The position numbers and the translations under genes are program-made. This document shows positions 20,978 through 30,383 of a DNA stretch of 31,846 nt, in pieces; the stretch's first letter is position 1; each line of letters opens with the position of its first letter. The notes under the pieces are model-generated. The model was not told the origin of the DNA. It searched no databases and was given only the letters and a program-made list of their open reading frames with translations. The DNA comes from Spirochaetia bacterium (GTDB taxonomy: Bacteria > Spirochaetota > Spirochaetia > Treponematales > Breznakiellaceae): positions 1 through 31,846 of the forward strand of contig BNVB01000023.1 in NCBI GenBank assembly GCA_025997795.1. Direction: 5' to 3'.

Positions 20978-22827
20978 ATCAGAATAACGGCCAGAAACCC
21001 CTGAAACCTATACTGCCCGGCGGGCGGCCGAATCATTTTGCCCTGTTTTTTTTCCTGGCCATGGCAATTCTTTTTGCCATGTTCTATTTGCGGAACGAAG
21101 TTCCCGCCCCCGCACAGGAAATGGCCTATTCGGATTTTCTTCAATACATGGAACGGGGCGAACTTTTGGAAGCGCGTATCTTTGATAACAATGTTATCGA
21201 AGGTCTGCGCCGTACCGGGGACGAACAGGTCCGGTTTAAGACACTTATCCCCTACAACGACCCAACACTGGTTCCTTCGCTTGTCGGTCGGGGCATTAAA
21301 GTTTCCGGCGCAGAAGCGGGCTTAAGCCCCTGGCGGATCATACTGGAAATTATCCCCTGGGTTCTTATTATTGGTTTTGTCTGGTTTATGATGCGGAATA
21401 TGCAAGGGGCCGGTTCCCGGTCTTTTCAGTTTGGCAAAAGCCGGGCCAAACGTTACCACGAAGACAGCAAGAAGATCACCTTTGACGATGTGGCGGGCCA
21501 GGTGGATGCCAAGTATGAATTACAGGAAGTGGTGTCGTTCCTTAAAAACCCCCAGAAGTTTACCAAGATGGGCGCGCGTATTCCCAAAGGCGTGCTGCTC
21601 GTGGGTATGCCCGGTACCGGCAAAACCCTTATGGCCAAAGCCGTAGCAGGAGAAGCGGGGGTGAATTTTTTCCATATGTCCGGGTCGGATTTTGTGGAGA
21701 TGTTTGTCGGCGTGGGAGCCAGCCGGGTTAGGGACCTCTTTGATCAGGGCCGGCGCAGCGCTCCCTGTATTGTGTTTATCGACGAACTTGATGCGGTGGG
21801 CCGGACCCGAGGGGCCGGTTACGGCGGCGGCCACGACGAACGGGAACAAACCCTGAATCAGCTTTTGGTGGAAATGGACGGTTTTGATTCCAAGGACGGG
21901 GTGATAATCCTGGCCGCCACCAACCGGCCCGATGTACTGGACCCGGCGCTGCTCCGGCCGGGCCGCTTTGACCGTCAGGTCGTGGTGGCCATGCCGGACA
22001 TCAAGGAGCGGGAAGCAATTCTAAAAATTCATGCCGCCAAAATTCCCCTTTCAGAAAATATCGATCTTGTCCGGGTTGCCAGGGCAACACCGGGCATGAG
22101 CGGTGCGGAAATTGCCAACCTGATTAACGAAGCGGCCCTCTTTGCCGCCCGGCAGGACAAGGCCGTGGTAGAGATGGACGATATGGAAGAAGCCCGGGAC
22201 AAGGTCCTTATGGGGGTGGCCCGGAAAACCCTGGTGGTGAGCGACAAGGAACGGCGCATGACCGCCATACACGAAGCGGGCCATGCCCTGCTCCATTACT
22301 TCCTTAAAAATGCCGATCCCCTCCACAAGGTAACGATAGTTCCCCACGGCCGGGCTTTGGGCATGGCCATGTCCCTGCCGGAAGAAGACAGCTACAGCCG
22401 TACCCGGGGCTGGATAGAAGACCGCATGGTAATCTGTTACGGCGGCTGGACGGCGGAACAGATTTTTTACAACGAAACCACCACCGGCACCAAACAGGAC
22501 CTGGAACAGGCCACCGACATGGCCCGGCGTATGGTCTGCGAATGGGGAATGTCGGAAGAACTTGGCCCGGTTACCTACGGCCAGGAAGACGAACCCATTT
22601 TCCTGGGTAAAGAAATTGCCCGGCACAAAGATTATTCCGAAGATATCGCCAAACGTATTGACGGGGCGGTAAAGAAAATTCTTGAATCGGCCCTTACCAC
22701 TGCCCGGACTATTCTGGAAAGCCGCAAGGCGGAACTGGAAAAACTTGCCGATGCTCTTTTAACCCGGGAAACCCTGGTTGACGAGGAAGTACGGTCGCTT
22801 ATTGGACTGCCGGCAAAGCCGGTTTAG
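20974..22827 (+). CDS. ftsH: ATP-dependent zinc metalloprotease FtsH
   Basis: 617 aa from TTG 20974. An upstream ATG in this frame would run inside tilS, whereas GGAGG at 20964-20968 is ideally spaced for the TTG, which overlaps the tilS TGA. Order: TM1 (HFALFFFLAMAILFAMFYL), periplasmic segment, TM2 (IIPWVLIIGFVWFMM), AAA domain with Walker A GMPGTGKTLMAKA and Walker B IVFIDELDAVGR, second region of homology ATNRPDVLDPALLRPGR, then the zinc site AIHEAGHALL. It is a membrane-anchored hexamer that degrades membrane and regulatory proteins. Confidence 0.96.
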   Translation: MNQNNGQKPLKPILPGGRPNHFALFFFLAMAILFAMFYLRNEVPAPAQEMAYSDFLQYMERGELLEARIFDNNVIEGLRRTGDEQVRFKTLIPYNDPTLVPSLVGRGIKVSGAEAGLSPWRIILEIIPWVLIIGFVWFMMRNMQGAGSRSFQFGKSRAKRYHEDSKKITFDDVAGQVDAKYELQEVVSFLKNPQKFTKMGARIPKGVLLVGMPGTGKTLMAKAVAGEAGVNFFHMSGSDFVEMFVGVGASRVRDLFDQGRRSAPCIVFIDELDAVGRTRGAGYGGGHDEREQTLNQLLVEMDGFDSKDGVIILAATNRPDVLDPALLRPGRFDRQVVVAMPDIKEREAILKIHAAKIPLSENIDLVRVARATPGMSGAEIANLINEAALFAARQDKAVVEMDDMEEARDKVLMGVARKTLVVSDKERRMTAIHEAGHALLHYFLKNADPLHKVTIVPHGRALGMAMSLPEEDSYSRTRGWIEDRMVICYGGWTAEQIFYNETTTGTKQDLEQATDMARRMVCEWGMSEELGPVTYGQEDEPIFLGKEIARHKDYSEDIAKRIDGAVKKILESALTTARTILESRKAELEKLADALLTRETLVDEEVRSLIGLPAKPV

Positions 22828-22851
22828 TGTATAGTATAGGTAAGAGGCAGC

Positions 22852-24678
22852 ATGAAAAGTCTTCGTTTTATGGTTATGGCGTTTTTTGTGGCAGTTCCCC
22901 TCTTTCTGGGGGCGCAGAATCCTGAAACCGAAGAAGCCGGGGAAACCGCCATAGCCCGCCGTTACCATGAATGGGCCTTGGACGCACTGCTAGAAGGCAG
23001 GTCGGCCGAAGCCCTGGCAGCCCTGGAACGGGGGGCGGATTATGCTTCCGTATCGTCGGATCTTTCGTATTTTTTGGCCCTGGCCCGTTTTATGGAAGGC
23101 CGTTCCCGCTTTTCTGCGCTGGAAGCATGCCGCCAGGCTTTGGAAACCGACCGCTGGGAGCTGTATGAACGTAAGGAAGCACAGTACCTGGAAGCGGTAC
23201 TGTTGGTTACCTTACGTTTCTATGAAGAAGCCCTCAAAGTCCTTGAAAGATGGGATGATTCCACAGCGCATTACTGGCGGCTAAGGGCATTGAAAGGGCT
23301 GGCCCATGCCGGAAACCCTGGCACAGCCGGTTTTGGAACGGATGCGGATCAATCTTTTCTTAACGCCATGGCCCTTGCGATGGACCGTTTCCCCCGTGAT
23401 CCCTATATAGTACGGCTTCTTTTTGAATATGCTGCGGCAAAGGACAGACCCGGCGAATCCCGGGCCCTGGTTGATCTGGCCCTCCGCAGGCTCCCTGTGT
23501 TGATAACAGTTGTTGATTCGTTACCATTTGCATTAGCCAATTCGCCGGACCTGGCTTATATGGCAGCACCCTTTATCCGGGACCGGGAAGAAGCCCGCCG
23601 TTATGTGGCCGCCTACAGGGCCAGCGAGGAACAACCCAACCCCGAATCCATTCCGGCGGCACTTAACCTGGGTCTTATCAATGGAAAACAGGCGGTGGAT
23701 GAACTCTTTGCCCGCCCTTACCAGTGGAAAACGCGCTTAAGAGCTGCCCCGCAGGAAGGGTTTAAGGGCCTTGATGACACAACCGGCGGCATCCATCCCA
23801 AAACCCTCCAGCTTGTAAGACCGATAGAAAAAGATTTGATCCTTGTTATCCGGGATCTTTTGCGGAGTGAAGATGAACTGGAGTACCTTAAACGAAACCT
23901 TTTGGTCTTTTCCGGTGTTATAACAGAGGACAGGGACAAGGACGGCATTGTAGAGACGGAAACCTGGTACCTTAACGGAATGCAAAGGGAATACCGTTAT
24001 GATGCGGATCAGGATGGTGTGCCGGATATAACGGTACATTTTGCCCAGGGCCTTCCATCCCGGGCGGAAATCACCATACCGCTTGCCAATGCCGAAGACA
24101 TGGTCATGAACGGTCAGGGCCGCCAGGTTTTACTCCACTGGGAACAGTATCCGGCGGTACTGGAAGCGGCGCTGGAGGGCGCCCGCTATCTGCCCCGGCC
24201 GCTGGATTATTTCTATGCGCCGGTGTCTTTTATCCAGCTGGTGCCGGGCGCTCCGGATTATCCGGACCTGGCGGAACCGCTGCCGTTCCTTACCGGGCGC
24301 AGCCTTCTTTCTTTTGCGGCGGTGCTGGAACGGCCCAGCGGCGAATTTGAAAATGCTCTGGAACGGATTGAGTTGTCCGGCGGTATTCCGGTAAAATCAA
24401 CGGTGTATGCTAGGGATATTTTAGGGGTGGAACGGAAAGCGGCAGAGACCGAATTCCGCCAGGGCCGGCCCTTTATTCAGCATATTGATTTGGACCTTGA
24501 CGGCAGAATGGAAACAATCCGCCGTTACGATCCCGCAGATGCCTATGTACTCTTATTGTCGGAAAGCGACTGGGATGGGGACGGAATGTATGAATATGCC
24601 GAAACCCGGCAAAGCGACGGGACTATAAAAAAATCCTGGGATCTTAACCGGGACGGAATACGGGAAACAGAACAATGA
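22852..24678 (+). CDS. exported protein with helical repeats and five EF-hand-like calcium motifs
   Basis: 608 aa. A signal peptide (MKSLRFMVMAFFVAVPLFLGAQ) is followed by a helical, TPR-like region (about 35-280). The second half holds five DxDxDG-type loops: DRDKDGIVE (~360), DADQDGVPD (~384), DLDLDGRME (~547), DWDGDGMYE (~573) and DLNRDGIRE (~599). These are typical of extracytoplasmic calcium-binding proteins. I do not know a named function. AGAGG precedes the ATG; a CCGGC-AAA-GCCGG stem-loop lies between it and ftsH. Its stop overlaps the start of the HtrA-like lipoprotein (ATGA), so the two probably act together in the periplasm. Confidence 0.8.
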   Translation: MKSLRFMVMAFFVAVPLFLGAQNPETEEAGETAIARRYHEWALDALLEGRSAEALAALERGADYASVSSDLSYFLALARFMEGRSRFSALEACRQALETDRWELYERKEAQYLEAVLLVTLRFYEEALKVLERWDDSTAHYWRLRALKGLAHAGNPGTAGFGTDADQSFLNAMALAMDRFPRDPYIVRLLFEYAAAKDRPGESRALVDLALRRLPVLITVVDSLPFALANSPDLAYMAAPFIRDREEARRYVAAYRASEEQPNPESIPAALNLGLINGKQAVDELFARPYQWKTRLRAAPQEGFKGLDDTTGGIHPKTLQLVRPIEKDLILVIRDLLRSEDELEYLKRNLLVFSGVITEDRDKDGIVETETWYLNGMQREYRYDADQDGVPDITVHFAQGLPSRAEITIPLANAEDMVMNGQGRQVLLHWEQYPAVLEAALEGARYLPRPLDYFYAPVSFIQLVPGAPDYPDLAEPLPFLTGRSLLSFAAVLERPSGEFENALERIELSGGIPVKSTVYARDILGVERKAAETEFRQGRPFIQHIDLDLDGRMETIRRYDPADAYVLLLSESDWDGDGMYEYAETRQSDGTIKKSWDLNRDGIRETEQ

Positions 24679-26549
24679 AAACAAAACTGCTCTTGCTGCT
24701 TGGGGCGCTGCTTTTTTCCTGCGCCACAGCGGAAGAAAAACTAGCTCCCCAAAAATCTACCACCGAGTACCGCCTGGGGGATATTGAAAAATATGCAGAC
24801 GGAGATCCCGCCAGGGCGATTCATTTTATAACCGTGTACCGGGCCGTCTATGGCGAAACAAGCCACCATGCGGCGGAGTATAATCCGGAAACGGCGGCCA
24901 AACTTGACAAACTAGAGAAACAGGCGGTGGAAAATCTGCGCTCCGCCCAAAAACTGGCGCTGGACGAAAAACGCTGGGACGATGCGGGTTCCCTGGCCCG
25001 CTCCCTTTCTGCCCTGGGCATTACCGTAGAAAGTACCGGTATGGAACCGGACATTATCCTTGCCGAGGCCAAAGCGGCGCTGGAAGCGGGAGACAACCTC
25101 AAGGCATTTTTGTCCGCCGTCCGTTCCCACGAAATGGAAAAACTTTCCCTGGCGGATATGCTCCCCTTTTTGCGGCGGGCGGTAGAACAGAAACAGCGGC
25201 GGACTGCGGCCTTTTTTCTGGAGGCCGCTGACGAAGCAATCCGGGAGGGCAGAATTAATGTGCAGGGAACACGGGCCGGGGTCTCTGTTCCCCGTGAACT
25301 GCGGGAATATGCCGAAGGCCGGGACACGGTGAGCGATATGGTTAAGGGTGTGGCCACCGTGGTGGTAGACCGGGGTATTCGTACAAACCGCGGCCGGGCG
25401 TACCCCGACAGGGTTCTGGGTTCCGCTTTTTTTGTTGATTCATCGGGGCTCCTGATTACCAATTACCATGTAATTGCCAGCGAAGTGGATCCCACCTACG
25501 AAGGTTATTCCCGGATGTATATCCGCATGGGCGATGCTTCCAGCCCCCGGATCCGGGCAAAGGCCGTTGGCTGGGACAAGGCCATGGACCTGGCGCTGAT
25601 CAAGGCGGATTACCAGCCGGAGTATGTGTTCCCCGTGGTTGACCGGGTAATTCCCAAAGCGGGGGATACGGTGTATGCCATTGGTTCACCCGGCGGCCTG
25701 GAAAAAACTGTGACCCAGGGAATTGTTTCTGCATTGGGACGGCGTTTTCTTCCCCTGGGGGATGTGATCCAAATAGACGCTGCGGTAAACCACGGTAATT
25801 CCGGCGGTCCGGTAATAGACCGGGACGGCCGCCTGGTGGGCATTGTTTTTGCCGGGGTGGAACAATACCAGGGGCTCAATTTTGCCGTTCCCGCGGAACG
25901 GCTGGCAGCGGCCCTGCCGGCCCTGATTAGGGGCGGCAAGGCAGAGCGGCCCTGGCTGGGCCTTACCCTTGCCGAGACAGGACCTTCCGCCGCTCTCCAG
26001 GGGGAAATTATCTATGTGGCTCCCTTTACCCCTGCCTGGGAACAGCAGCTTAAGGAAGGATCGATAATTGAAACGATCAACGGGGAAAAGGTAAGCGCCG
26101 CACAGGGATCCCTTATCCCTGCTCTGCAGGACAGGCTTTTTTCCAACCGGCCCGGAGAATTGGTGGCCCTGGAACTCCGTGACCCCGACACAGGAAATAC
26201 CGCCCGGCGCTTTATCATGACCGCCGCCCGGCCAGAGCTTCCCCTGGCGGATGCGGCGGCAAGGGACAGCAAGGAACGAATGGCCGCCCCCCTCTTTGGC
26301 ATGATCCTTGCTCCGGCAGTGGCAAATGGTTTGTCATCGCCGTCGTTTGTGATCAAAAAAGTTGTCCGGGGCTCCATTGCCGATGAGGCGGGTATTTCTG
26401 AACAGGACCCTGTTTCTATCCGGGGTTTTCACATTGAAAAAGATTCAGGTGTTGCCCTGATGGATATTTCCGTCAAAAAACGCCGCACGGGTTATATGGA
26501 AACTTCCATGCGGCTGCCCGCCTTGCTGGACTCTCCCGATACGCTTTAG
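24675..26549 (+). CDS. HtrA-like serine protease, lipoprotein
   Basis: 624 aa. The signal peptide ends in lipobox LFSC. About 25-200 is a helical, unassigned region. A trypsin-like S1C domain follows with a complete triad: His265 in LLITNYHVIA, Asp305 in AMDLALIKAD, Ser376 in VNHGNSGGPV. After it come a PDZ-like region (APFTPAWEQQLKEGSIIET) and a second C-terminal PDZ-like segment (VVRGSIADEAGISEQDPVS). This is the DegP/HtrA plan, but with a lipid anchor and a long N-terminal extension. It is likely a periplasmic quality-control protease. The ATGA overlap with the EF-hand-like protein points to a shared function, perhaps as a substrate-recognition pair. Confidence 0.88.
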   Translation: MKTKLLLLLGALLFSCATAEEKLAPQKSTTEYRLGDIEKYADGDPARAIHFITVYRAVYGETSHHAAEYNPETAAKLDKLEKQAVENLRSAQKLALDEKRWDDAGSLARSLSALGITVESTGMEPDIILAEAKAALEAGDNLKAFLSAVRSHEMEKLSLADMLPFLRRAVEQKQRRTAAFFLEAADEAIREGRINVQGTRAGVSVPRELREYAEGRDTVSDMVKGVATVVVDRGIRTNRGRAYPDRVLGSAFFVDSSGLLITNYHVIASEVDPTYEGYSRMYIRMGDASSPRIRAKAVGWDKAMDLALIKADYQPEYVFPVVDRVIPKAGDTVYAIGSPGGLEKTVTQGIVSALGRRFLPLGDVIQIDAAVNHGNSGGPVIDRDGRLVGIVFAGVEQYQGLNFAVPAERLAAALPALIRGGKAERPWLGLTLAETGPSAALQGEIIYVAPFTPAWEQQLKEGSIIETINGEKVSAAQGSLIPALQDRLFSNRPGELVALELRDPDTGNTARRFIMTAARPELPLADAAARDSKERMAAPLFGMILAPAVANGLSSPSFVIKKVVRGSIADEAGISEQDPVSIRGFHIEKDSGVALMDISVKKRRTGYMETSMRLPALLDSPDTL

Positions 26550-26644
26550 CTTAACAAAAAATCCAGCGCGTTTATGGTGATAATGCCCCGGTCATTGCCA
26601 TTTTCCACCCTATACTCTAAAATAGAAAAAACGGAGGTTATGGT

Positions 26645-27346
26645 ATGATCTATTCCGCAGAAGTGGAGCATATGTGTCCCGTGGTTAAGGGCGCGTATCA
26701 TGGGCCTGCCCCTATTCCCGAAGAGGGTAAATGGGTTCAGGCAAAGGAAATAAAGGACATTAGCGGCCTTACCCATGGTGTGGGCTGGTGCGCTCCCCAG
26801 CAGGGCGGGTGCAAACTGACCCTGAACGTCAAGGAAGGCATTATTGAAGAGGCGCTGATCGAAACTATCGGCTGTTCCGGTATGACCCATTCCGCTGCAA
26901 TGGCTGCGGAAATTCTTCAGGGTAAAACGATCCTTGAAGCGATGAACACAGACCTGGTTTGCGATGCTATCAATGTGGCCATGAGGGAGCTTTTTCTCCA
27001 GATCGTTTACGGCCGCAGTCAGACAGCTTTTTCCGAAGGGGGGCTCCCCATTGGTGCGGGACTGGAAGATCTGGGCAATACCCTCCGCAGCCAAATCGGC
27101 ACGATGTACGGTACCAGGGCCAAGGGCGCCCGGTATCTGGAAATGGCCGAAGGTTATGTTACCCGCCTGGCCCTGGACAAGGGTAACCTTATTATCGGTT
27201 ATGAATTTGTCAACCTGGGCAAGTTTATGAAAGCGGTAAAAAAGGGAACCGACGCTAACGAAGCGCTTAAGGCCGCCACCGGCCGTTATGGCCGTTTTAA
27301 AGAAGAAGACGGGGCTGTCAAATTTATTGACCCCCGGGAAGAATAA
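26645..27346 (+). CDS. IscU/NifU-N-like Fe-S scaffold, partner of GGGtGRT protein
   Basis: 233 aa. Residues about 50-110 resemble the IscU fold (GGCKLTLNVKEGIIEEALIE, TIGCSGMTHSAAMAAEILQGK), with Cys at 11, 49, 56, 77 and 106; Cys77 occupies the usual IscU cysteine-loop place. The C-terminal half is unassigned. It probably assembles or holds an iron-sulfur cluster; no cysteine desulfurase gene is nearby. GGAGG lies 7 bases before ATG 26645. It is followed by the GGGtGRT gene across a hairpin/terminator, and this pair recurs together in anaerobes as far as I recall. Confidence 0.8.
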   Translation: MIYSAEVEHMCPVVKGAYHGPAPIPEEGKWVQAKEIKDISGLTHGVGWCAPQQGGCKLTLNVKEGIIEEALIETIGCSGMTHSAAMAAEILQGKTILEAMNTDLVCDAINVAMRELFLQIVYGRSQTAFSEGGLPIGAGLEDLGNTLRSQIGTMYGTRAKGARYLEMAEGYVTRLALDKGNLIIGYEFVNLGKFMKAVKKGTDANEALKAATGRYGRFKEEDGAVKFIDPREE

Positions 27347-27355
27347 GGGAGTTGT

Positions 27356-27372
27356 GTGTTACTTCGTAACAC
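27356..27372 (+). promoter_or_regulatory. stem-loop in the leader between the scaffold and GGGtGRT genes
   Basis: GTGTTAC (27356-27362), loop TTC, GTAACAC (27366-27372), a 7-bp stem immediately after the scaffold stop and upstream of a second hairpin. Together they look like an RNA control or processing region. Confidence 0.5.
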
Positions 27373-27385
27373 TTCCAATTAACGC

Positions 27386-27406
27386 GGCAGTAAAACTGCC
27401 TTTTTT
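27386..27406 (+). terminator. intrinsic terminator between the scaffold and GGGtGRT genes
   Basis: GGCAGT (27386-27391), AAA, ACTGCC (27395-27400), then six T. The GGGtGRT Shine-Dalgarno AGGAG (27409-27413) starts two bases after the T-run, so incomplete termination would set the ratio of the two proteins. Confidence 0.75.
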
Positions 27407-27418
27407 ATAGGAGTTATT

Positions 27419-28417
27419 ATGGCTTTATTTGAAAGTTATGAACGGCGGATTGGTCATATCAACGAAGTCCTGAAGGAATATGGCATTAAGGACCTTGAAG
27501 AAGCCAAGACGCTTTGTACCGCCAAGGGTTTTGATCCCTACGAAATTACTAAAAAAGTTCAGCCTATTGCTTTTGAAAATGCCGGCTGGGCCTATACTAT
27601 GGGTGCGGCCATTGCAATGAAAAAGGGCTGCACAAAGGCTGCCGAAGCTGCCGAGGCTATCGGTATTGGGCTCCAGGCGTTCTGCATTGCCGGTTCTGTG
27701 GCGGATGACCGCAAGGTTGGTTTGGGTCACGGTAACCTGGCGGCGATGCTACTCCGGGATGAAACGGGTTGTTTCTGCTTCCTTGCCGGACACGAAAGTT
27801 TTGCCGCCGCCGAGGGGGCTATCGGCATTGCACTTAATGCCAATAAAAGCCGGGGAAAGCCCCTGCGGGTTATTCTTAACGGCCTTGGCAAAGATGCCGC
27901 CCAGATTATCAGCCGGATCAATGGTTTTACCTATGTAAAGACAAAATTTGATTACCTTTCCGGAAAACTTGACATAAGCGAAACCATTCCCTATTCCAGC
28001 GGTGAACGGGCCAAGGTAAAGTGTTACGGCGCAGACGATGTCCGCGAGGGTGTGGCGATTATGCACCATGAGGCAGTAAATGTTTCCATCACCGGGAACA
28101 GTACCAACCCCACACGGTTCCAGCATCCGGTGGCGGGGACCTACAAAAAAGAATGTGTGGAACAGGGAAAAAAATACTTTTCCGTGGCATCCGGCGGCGG
28201 TACGGGCCGTACCCTCCACCCGGACAACATGGCCGCCGGTCCTGCCAGTTACGGCATGACCGACACCATGGGCCGCATGCATTCCGACGCACAGTTTGCC
28301 GGTTCTTCTTCCGTGCCGGCCCATGTGGAAATGATGGGCTTCCTGGGTATGGGGAATAACCCCATGGTTGGCGCAAGTGTGGCTGTCGCCGTGGCGGTGG
28401 AAACAGCGCTTAAGTAG
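27419..28417 (+). CDS. GGGtGRT-family protein
   Basis: 332 aa. It contains the family-naming motif SGGGTGRTLHP at about 258-268. Other blocks are GLGHGNLAAMLLRDETGCF, FLAGHESFAAAEGAIGIAL and GNNPMVGASVAVAVAVETA. The function is unknown to me; the family is found in anaerobes beside an IscU-like scaffold, so a role with an iron-sulfur or other metallocluster is inferred. Cytoplasmic, with no signal peptide. AGGAG precedes ATG 27419 and a strong terminator follows the stop. Confidence 0.85.
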   Translation: MALFESYERRIGHINEVLKEYGIKDLEEAKTLCTAKGFDPYEITKKVQPIAFENAGWAYTMGAAIAMKKGCTKAAEAAEAIGIGLQAFCIAGSVADDRKVGLGHGNLAAMLLRDETGCFCFLAGHESFAAAEGAIGIALNANKSRGKPLRVILNGLGKDAAQIISRINGFTYVKTKFDYLSGKLDISETIPYSSGERAKVKCYGADDVREGVAIMHHEAVNVSITGNSTNPTRFQHPVAGTYKKECVEQGKKYFSVASGGGTGRTLHPDNMAAGPASYGMTDTMGRMHSDAQFAGSSSVPAHVEMMGFLGMGNNPMVGASVAVAVAVETALK

Positions 28418-28424
28418 GCTGACT

Positions 28425-28457
28425 AAAAAAACCCGGTCTTGCGGCCGGGTTTTTTTT
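28425..28457. terminator. bidirectional intrinsic terminator after the GGGtGRT gene
   Basis: AAAAAAACCCGG, loop TCTTGCGG, CCGGGTTTTTTT. A GC core flanked by A and T runs; it ends the rightward operon before lepA. Confidence 0.85.
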
Positions 28458-28516
28458 GACAGGAAATTTGGTAAAGGCCCTTTCTTCCCGAGCTTCTTTT
28501 TTTCCGCCCTTTCCGG

Positions 28517-28522
28517 TATACT
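28517..28522 (+). promoter_or_regulatory. -10 of lepA
   Basis: TATACT ends 6 nt before ATG 28529 with no Shine-Dalgarno in between. No good -35 at 17 bp (TTCTTT). Probably a leaderless lepA message. Confidence 0.5.
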
Positions 28523-28528
28523 CATTAT

Positions 28529-30361
28529 ATGGCAGACCCCGGATCGGACACTTCCCTTGTCCGCAATTTTTGCATCATCGCCCACATAGACCATGGTAAG
28601 TCTACCCTGGCGGACAGGCTTATCCAAAAGGGCCATTTGGTGACAGACCGCGACTTTCAAAACCAGATCCTTGACAACATGGATATTGAGCGGGAGCGGG
28701 GCATTACCATTAAAAGCCAGGCGGTAACGATTCCCTATCTTGCTGCGGACGGAAAAGAATACAGCCTTAATCTGGTAGATACGCCGGGTCATGTGGACTT
28801 TAGTTACGAGGTATCCCGGGCAATTAATTCCTGCGAGGGGGCGCTGCTCCTTGTTGATGCAACCCAGGGGGTTCAGGCCCAGACCCTTTCCAATATGTAC
28901 CTGGCGCTGGAACATAATCTGGAAATTATCCCGGTGATCAACAAGATTGATATGCAGGCGGCGGATATTCCGGGGACTAAACTGCAAATTGAAAAAGATT
29001 TGGGCCTCGATCCCGATGATGCCCTCTTGGTGTCTGCCCGGCAGGGAACGGGGGTGGACGAACTTTTCGAAGCGATTGTACATAAAGTGCCGCCGCCTTC
29101 CGGCAGTTCCGCTTCTCCCCTCCGGGCGCTCATTTTTGACTGCCACTACGATCCTTACCGGGGGGTGGTGGTTCACCTGAGGCTTTTTGACGGTACGATT
29201 AAAAAGGGGATGAAGATCCGCTTTATGTCCAACGGATCAGAATACACGGTAGAAACCGCCGGGGTCTTTAAACTTGCCCTGGTAGAGACGGCGGAGCTTT
29301 CCGCCGGGGCCGTGGGTTATATTATTGCGGGGGTAAAAACCGTAAGCGATGTCCGGGTGGGGGATACCGTTACCGGCGCGGACAATCCCTGTGCCGGGCC
29401 TCTGCCGGGTTTCCGGGAAGTAAAACCCGTGGTGTTTTCTTCTATATATCCGGTGGATTCAAACGACTACGAAGAATTTAAAACAAGCCTGGAAAAACTT
29501 AAGCTAAACGACGCATCCCTTATCTACGAAAAGGACAGTTCCGCTGCTCTGGGTTTTGGCTTCCGCTGCGGCTTCCTGGGCCTTTTGCATCTTGAAGTGA
29601 TACAGGAACGGCTCGAAAGGGAATTTGATCAGTCGGTGATCTTTACTGCCCCCAGCGTTAAGTACAAGGTACATCTCCGCGGCGGGCCGGGACATCCGGG
29701 GGAAGAAATAATGGTAGACAATCCCATGGAGTACCCCGACGAAGGCCGCATTGAAGGGGCCGAGGAACCCTATATCCGGGCGGCGGTGATCACCCCCACG
29801 GCCTACCTGGGAAACATTATGAGCCTCTGTCTGGAAAAGCGGGGAGTGCAGACGGCGATGAATTACCTCGACGAAAAGCGGGTGGAGCTGGTGTACGACA
29901 TGCCGCTGGCCGAAGTACTTTTTGATTTTTACGACCGCCTAAAAAGTACCAGCCGCGGCTATGCTTCTTTTGATTACGAGATTACCGATTACAAAACCAC
30001 GGAGCTGGCAAAACTCGACATACTCCTTAACGGTAAACAGGTGGATGCCCTTTCCCAGCTGGTGTTCCGGGAGCGGGCCTACGACAGGGCCCGGATGGTC
30101 TGCGAACGCCTGCGGGACGAGATTCCCCGGCAGCAGTTTAAGATTCCCATCCAGGGGTCCATTGGCAGCCAGATTATCGCCCGGGAAACGGTAAACGCCC
30201 TCCGCAAGGATGTGCTGGCCAAGTGTTACGGCGGTGATATTACCCGTAAACGGAAACTGCTGGAAAAGCAGAAGGAAGGAAAAAAACGTATGCGTATGGT
30301 GGGAGATGTGGAACTGCCCCAAAGCGCGTTCCTGGCGGTGCTTAAGACGAAGGAAGATTAA
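28529..30361 (+). CDS. lepA: elongation factor 4 (LepA)
   Basis: 610 aa, normal length. GTPase motifs IIAHIDHGKSTLADRL (G1), ITIKSQAVTIPYL, VDTPGHVDFSYEV (G3) and NKID (G4), then the LepA-specific C-terminal GGDITRKRKLLEKQKEGKK. It acts on stalled or mistranslocated ribosomes. It stands alone after a terminator and converges with the HD-GYP gene, whose stop is 22 bp away. Confidence 0.97.
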   Translation: MADPGSDTSLVRNFCIIAHIDHGKSTLADRLIQKGHLVTDRDFQNQILDNMDIERERGITIKSQAVTIPYLAADGKEYSLNLVDTPGHVDFSYEVSRAINSCEGALLLVDATQGVQAQTLSNMYLALEHNLEIIPVINKIDMQAADIPGTKLQIEKDLGLDPDDALLVSARQGTGVDELFEAIVHKVPPPSGSSASPLRALIFDCHYDPYRGVVVHLRLFDGTIKKGMKIRFMSNGSEYTVETAGVFKLALVETAELSAGAVGYIIAGVKTVSDVRVGDTVTGADNPCAGPLPGFREVKPVVFSSIYPVDSNDYEEFKTSLEKLKLNDASLIYEKDSSAALGFGFRCGFLGLLHLEVIQERLEREFDQSVIFTAPSVKYKVHLRGGPGHPGEEIMVDNPMEYPDEGRIEGAEEPYIRAAVITPTAYLGNIMSLCLEKRGVQTAMNYLDEKRVELVYDMPLAEVLFDFYDRLKSTSRGYASFDYEITDYKTTELAKLDILLNGKQVDALSQLVFRERAYDRARMVCERLRDEIPRQQFKIPIQGSIGSQIIARETVNALRKDVLAKCYGGDITRKRKLLEKQKEGKKRMRMVGDVELPQSAFLAVLKTKED

Positions 30362-30383
30362 GGCCGTTGTGTCCCTGGTTTCG

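Noticed and set aside
28456..28461. TTGACA before lepA as its -35
   Set aside because: No -10 at 16-18 bp; it is formed by the end of the terminator T-run.
27749..29176. 475-aa leftward ORF
   Set aside because: It spans the antisense of two well-supported genes and a terminator; it is long only because of the GC-biased codons on the other strand.
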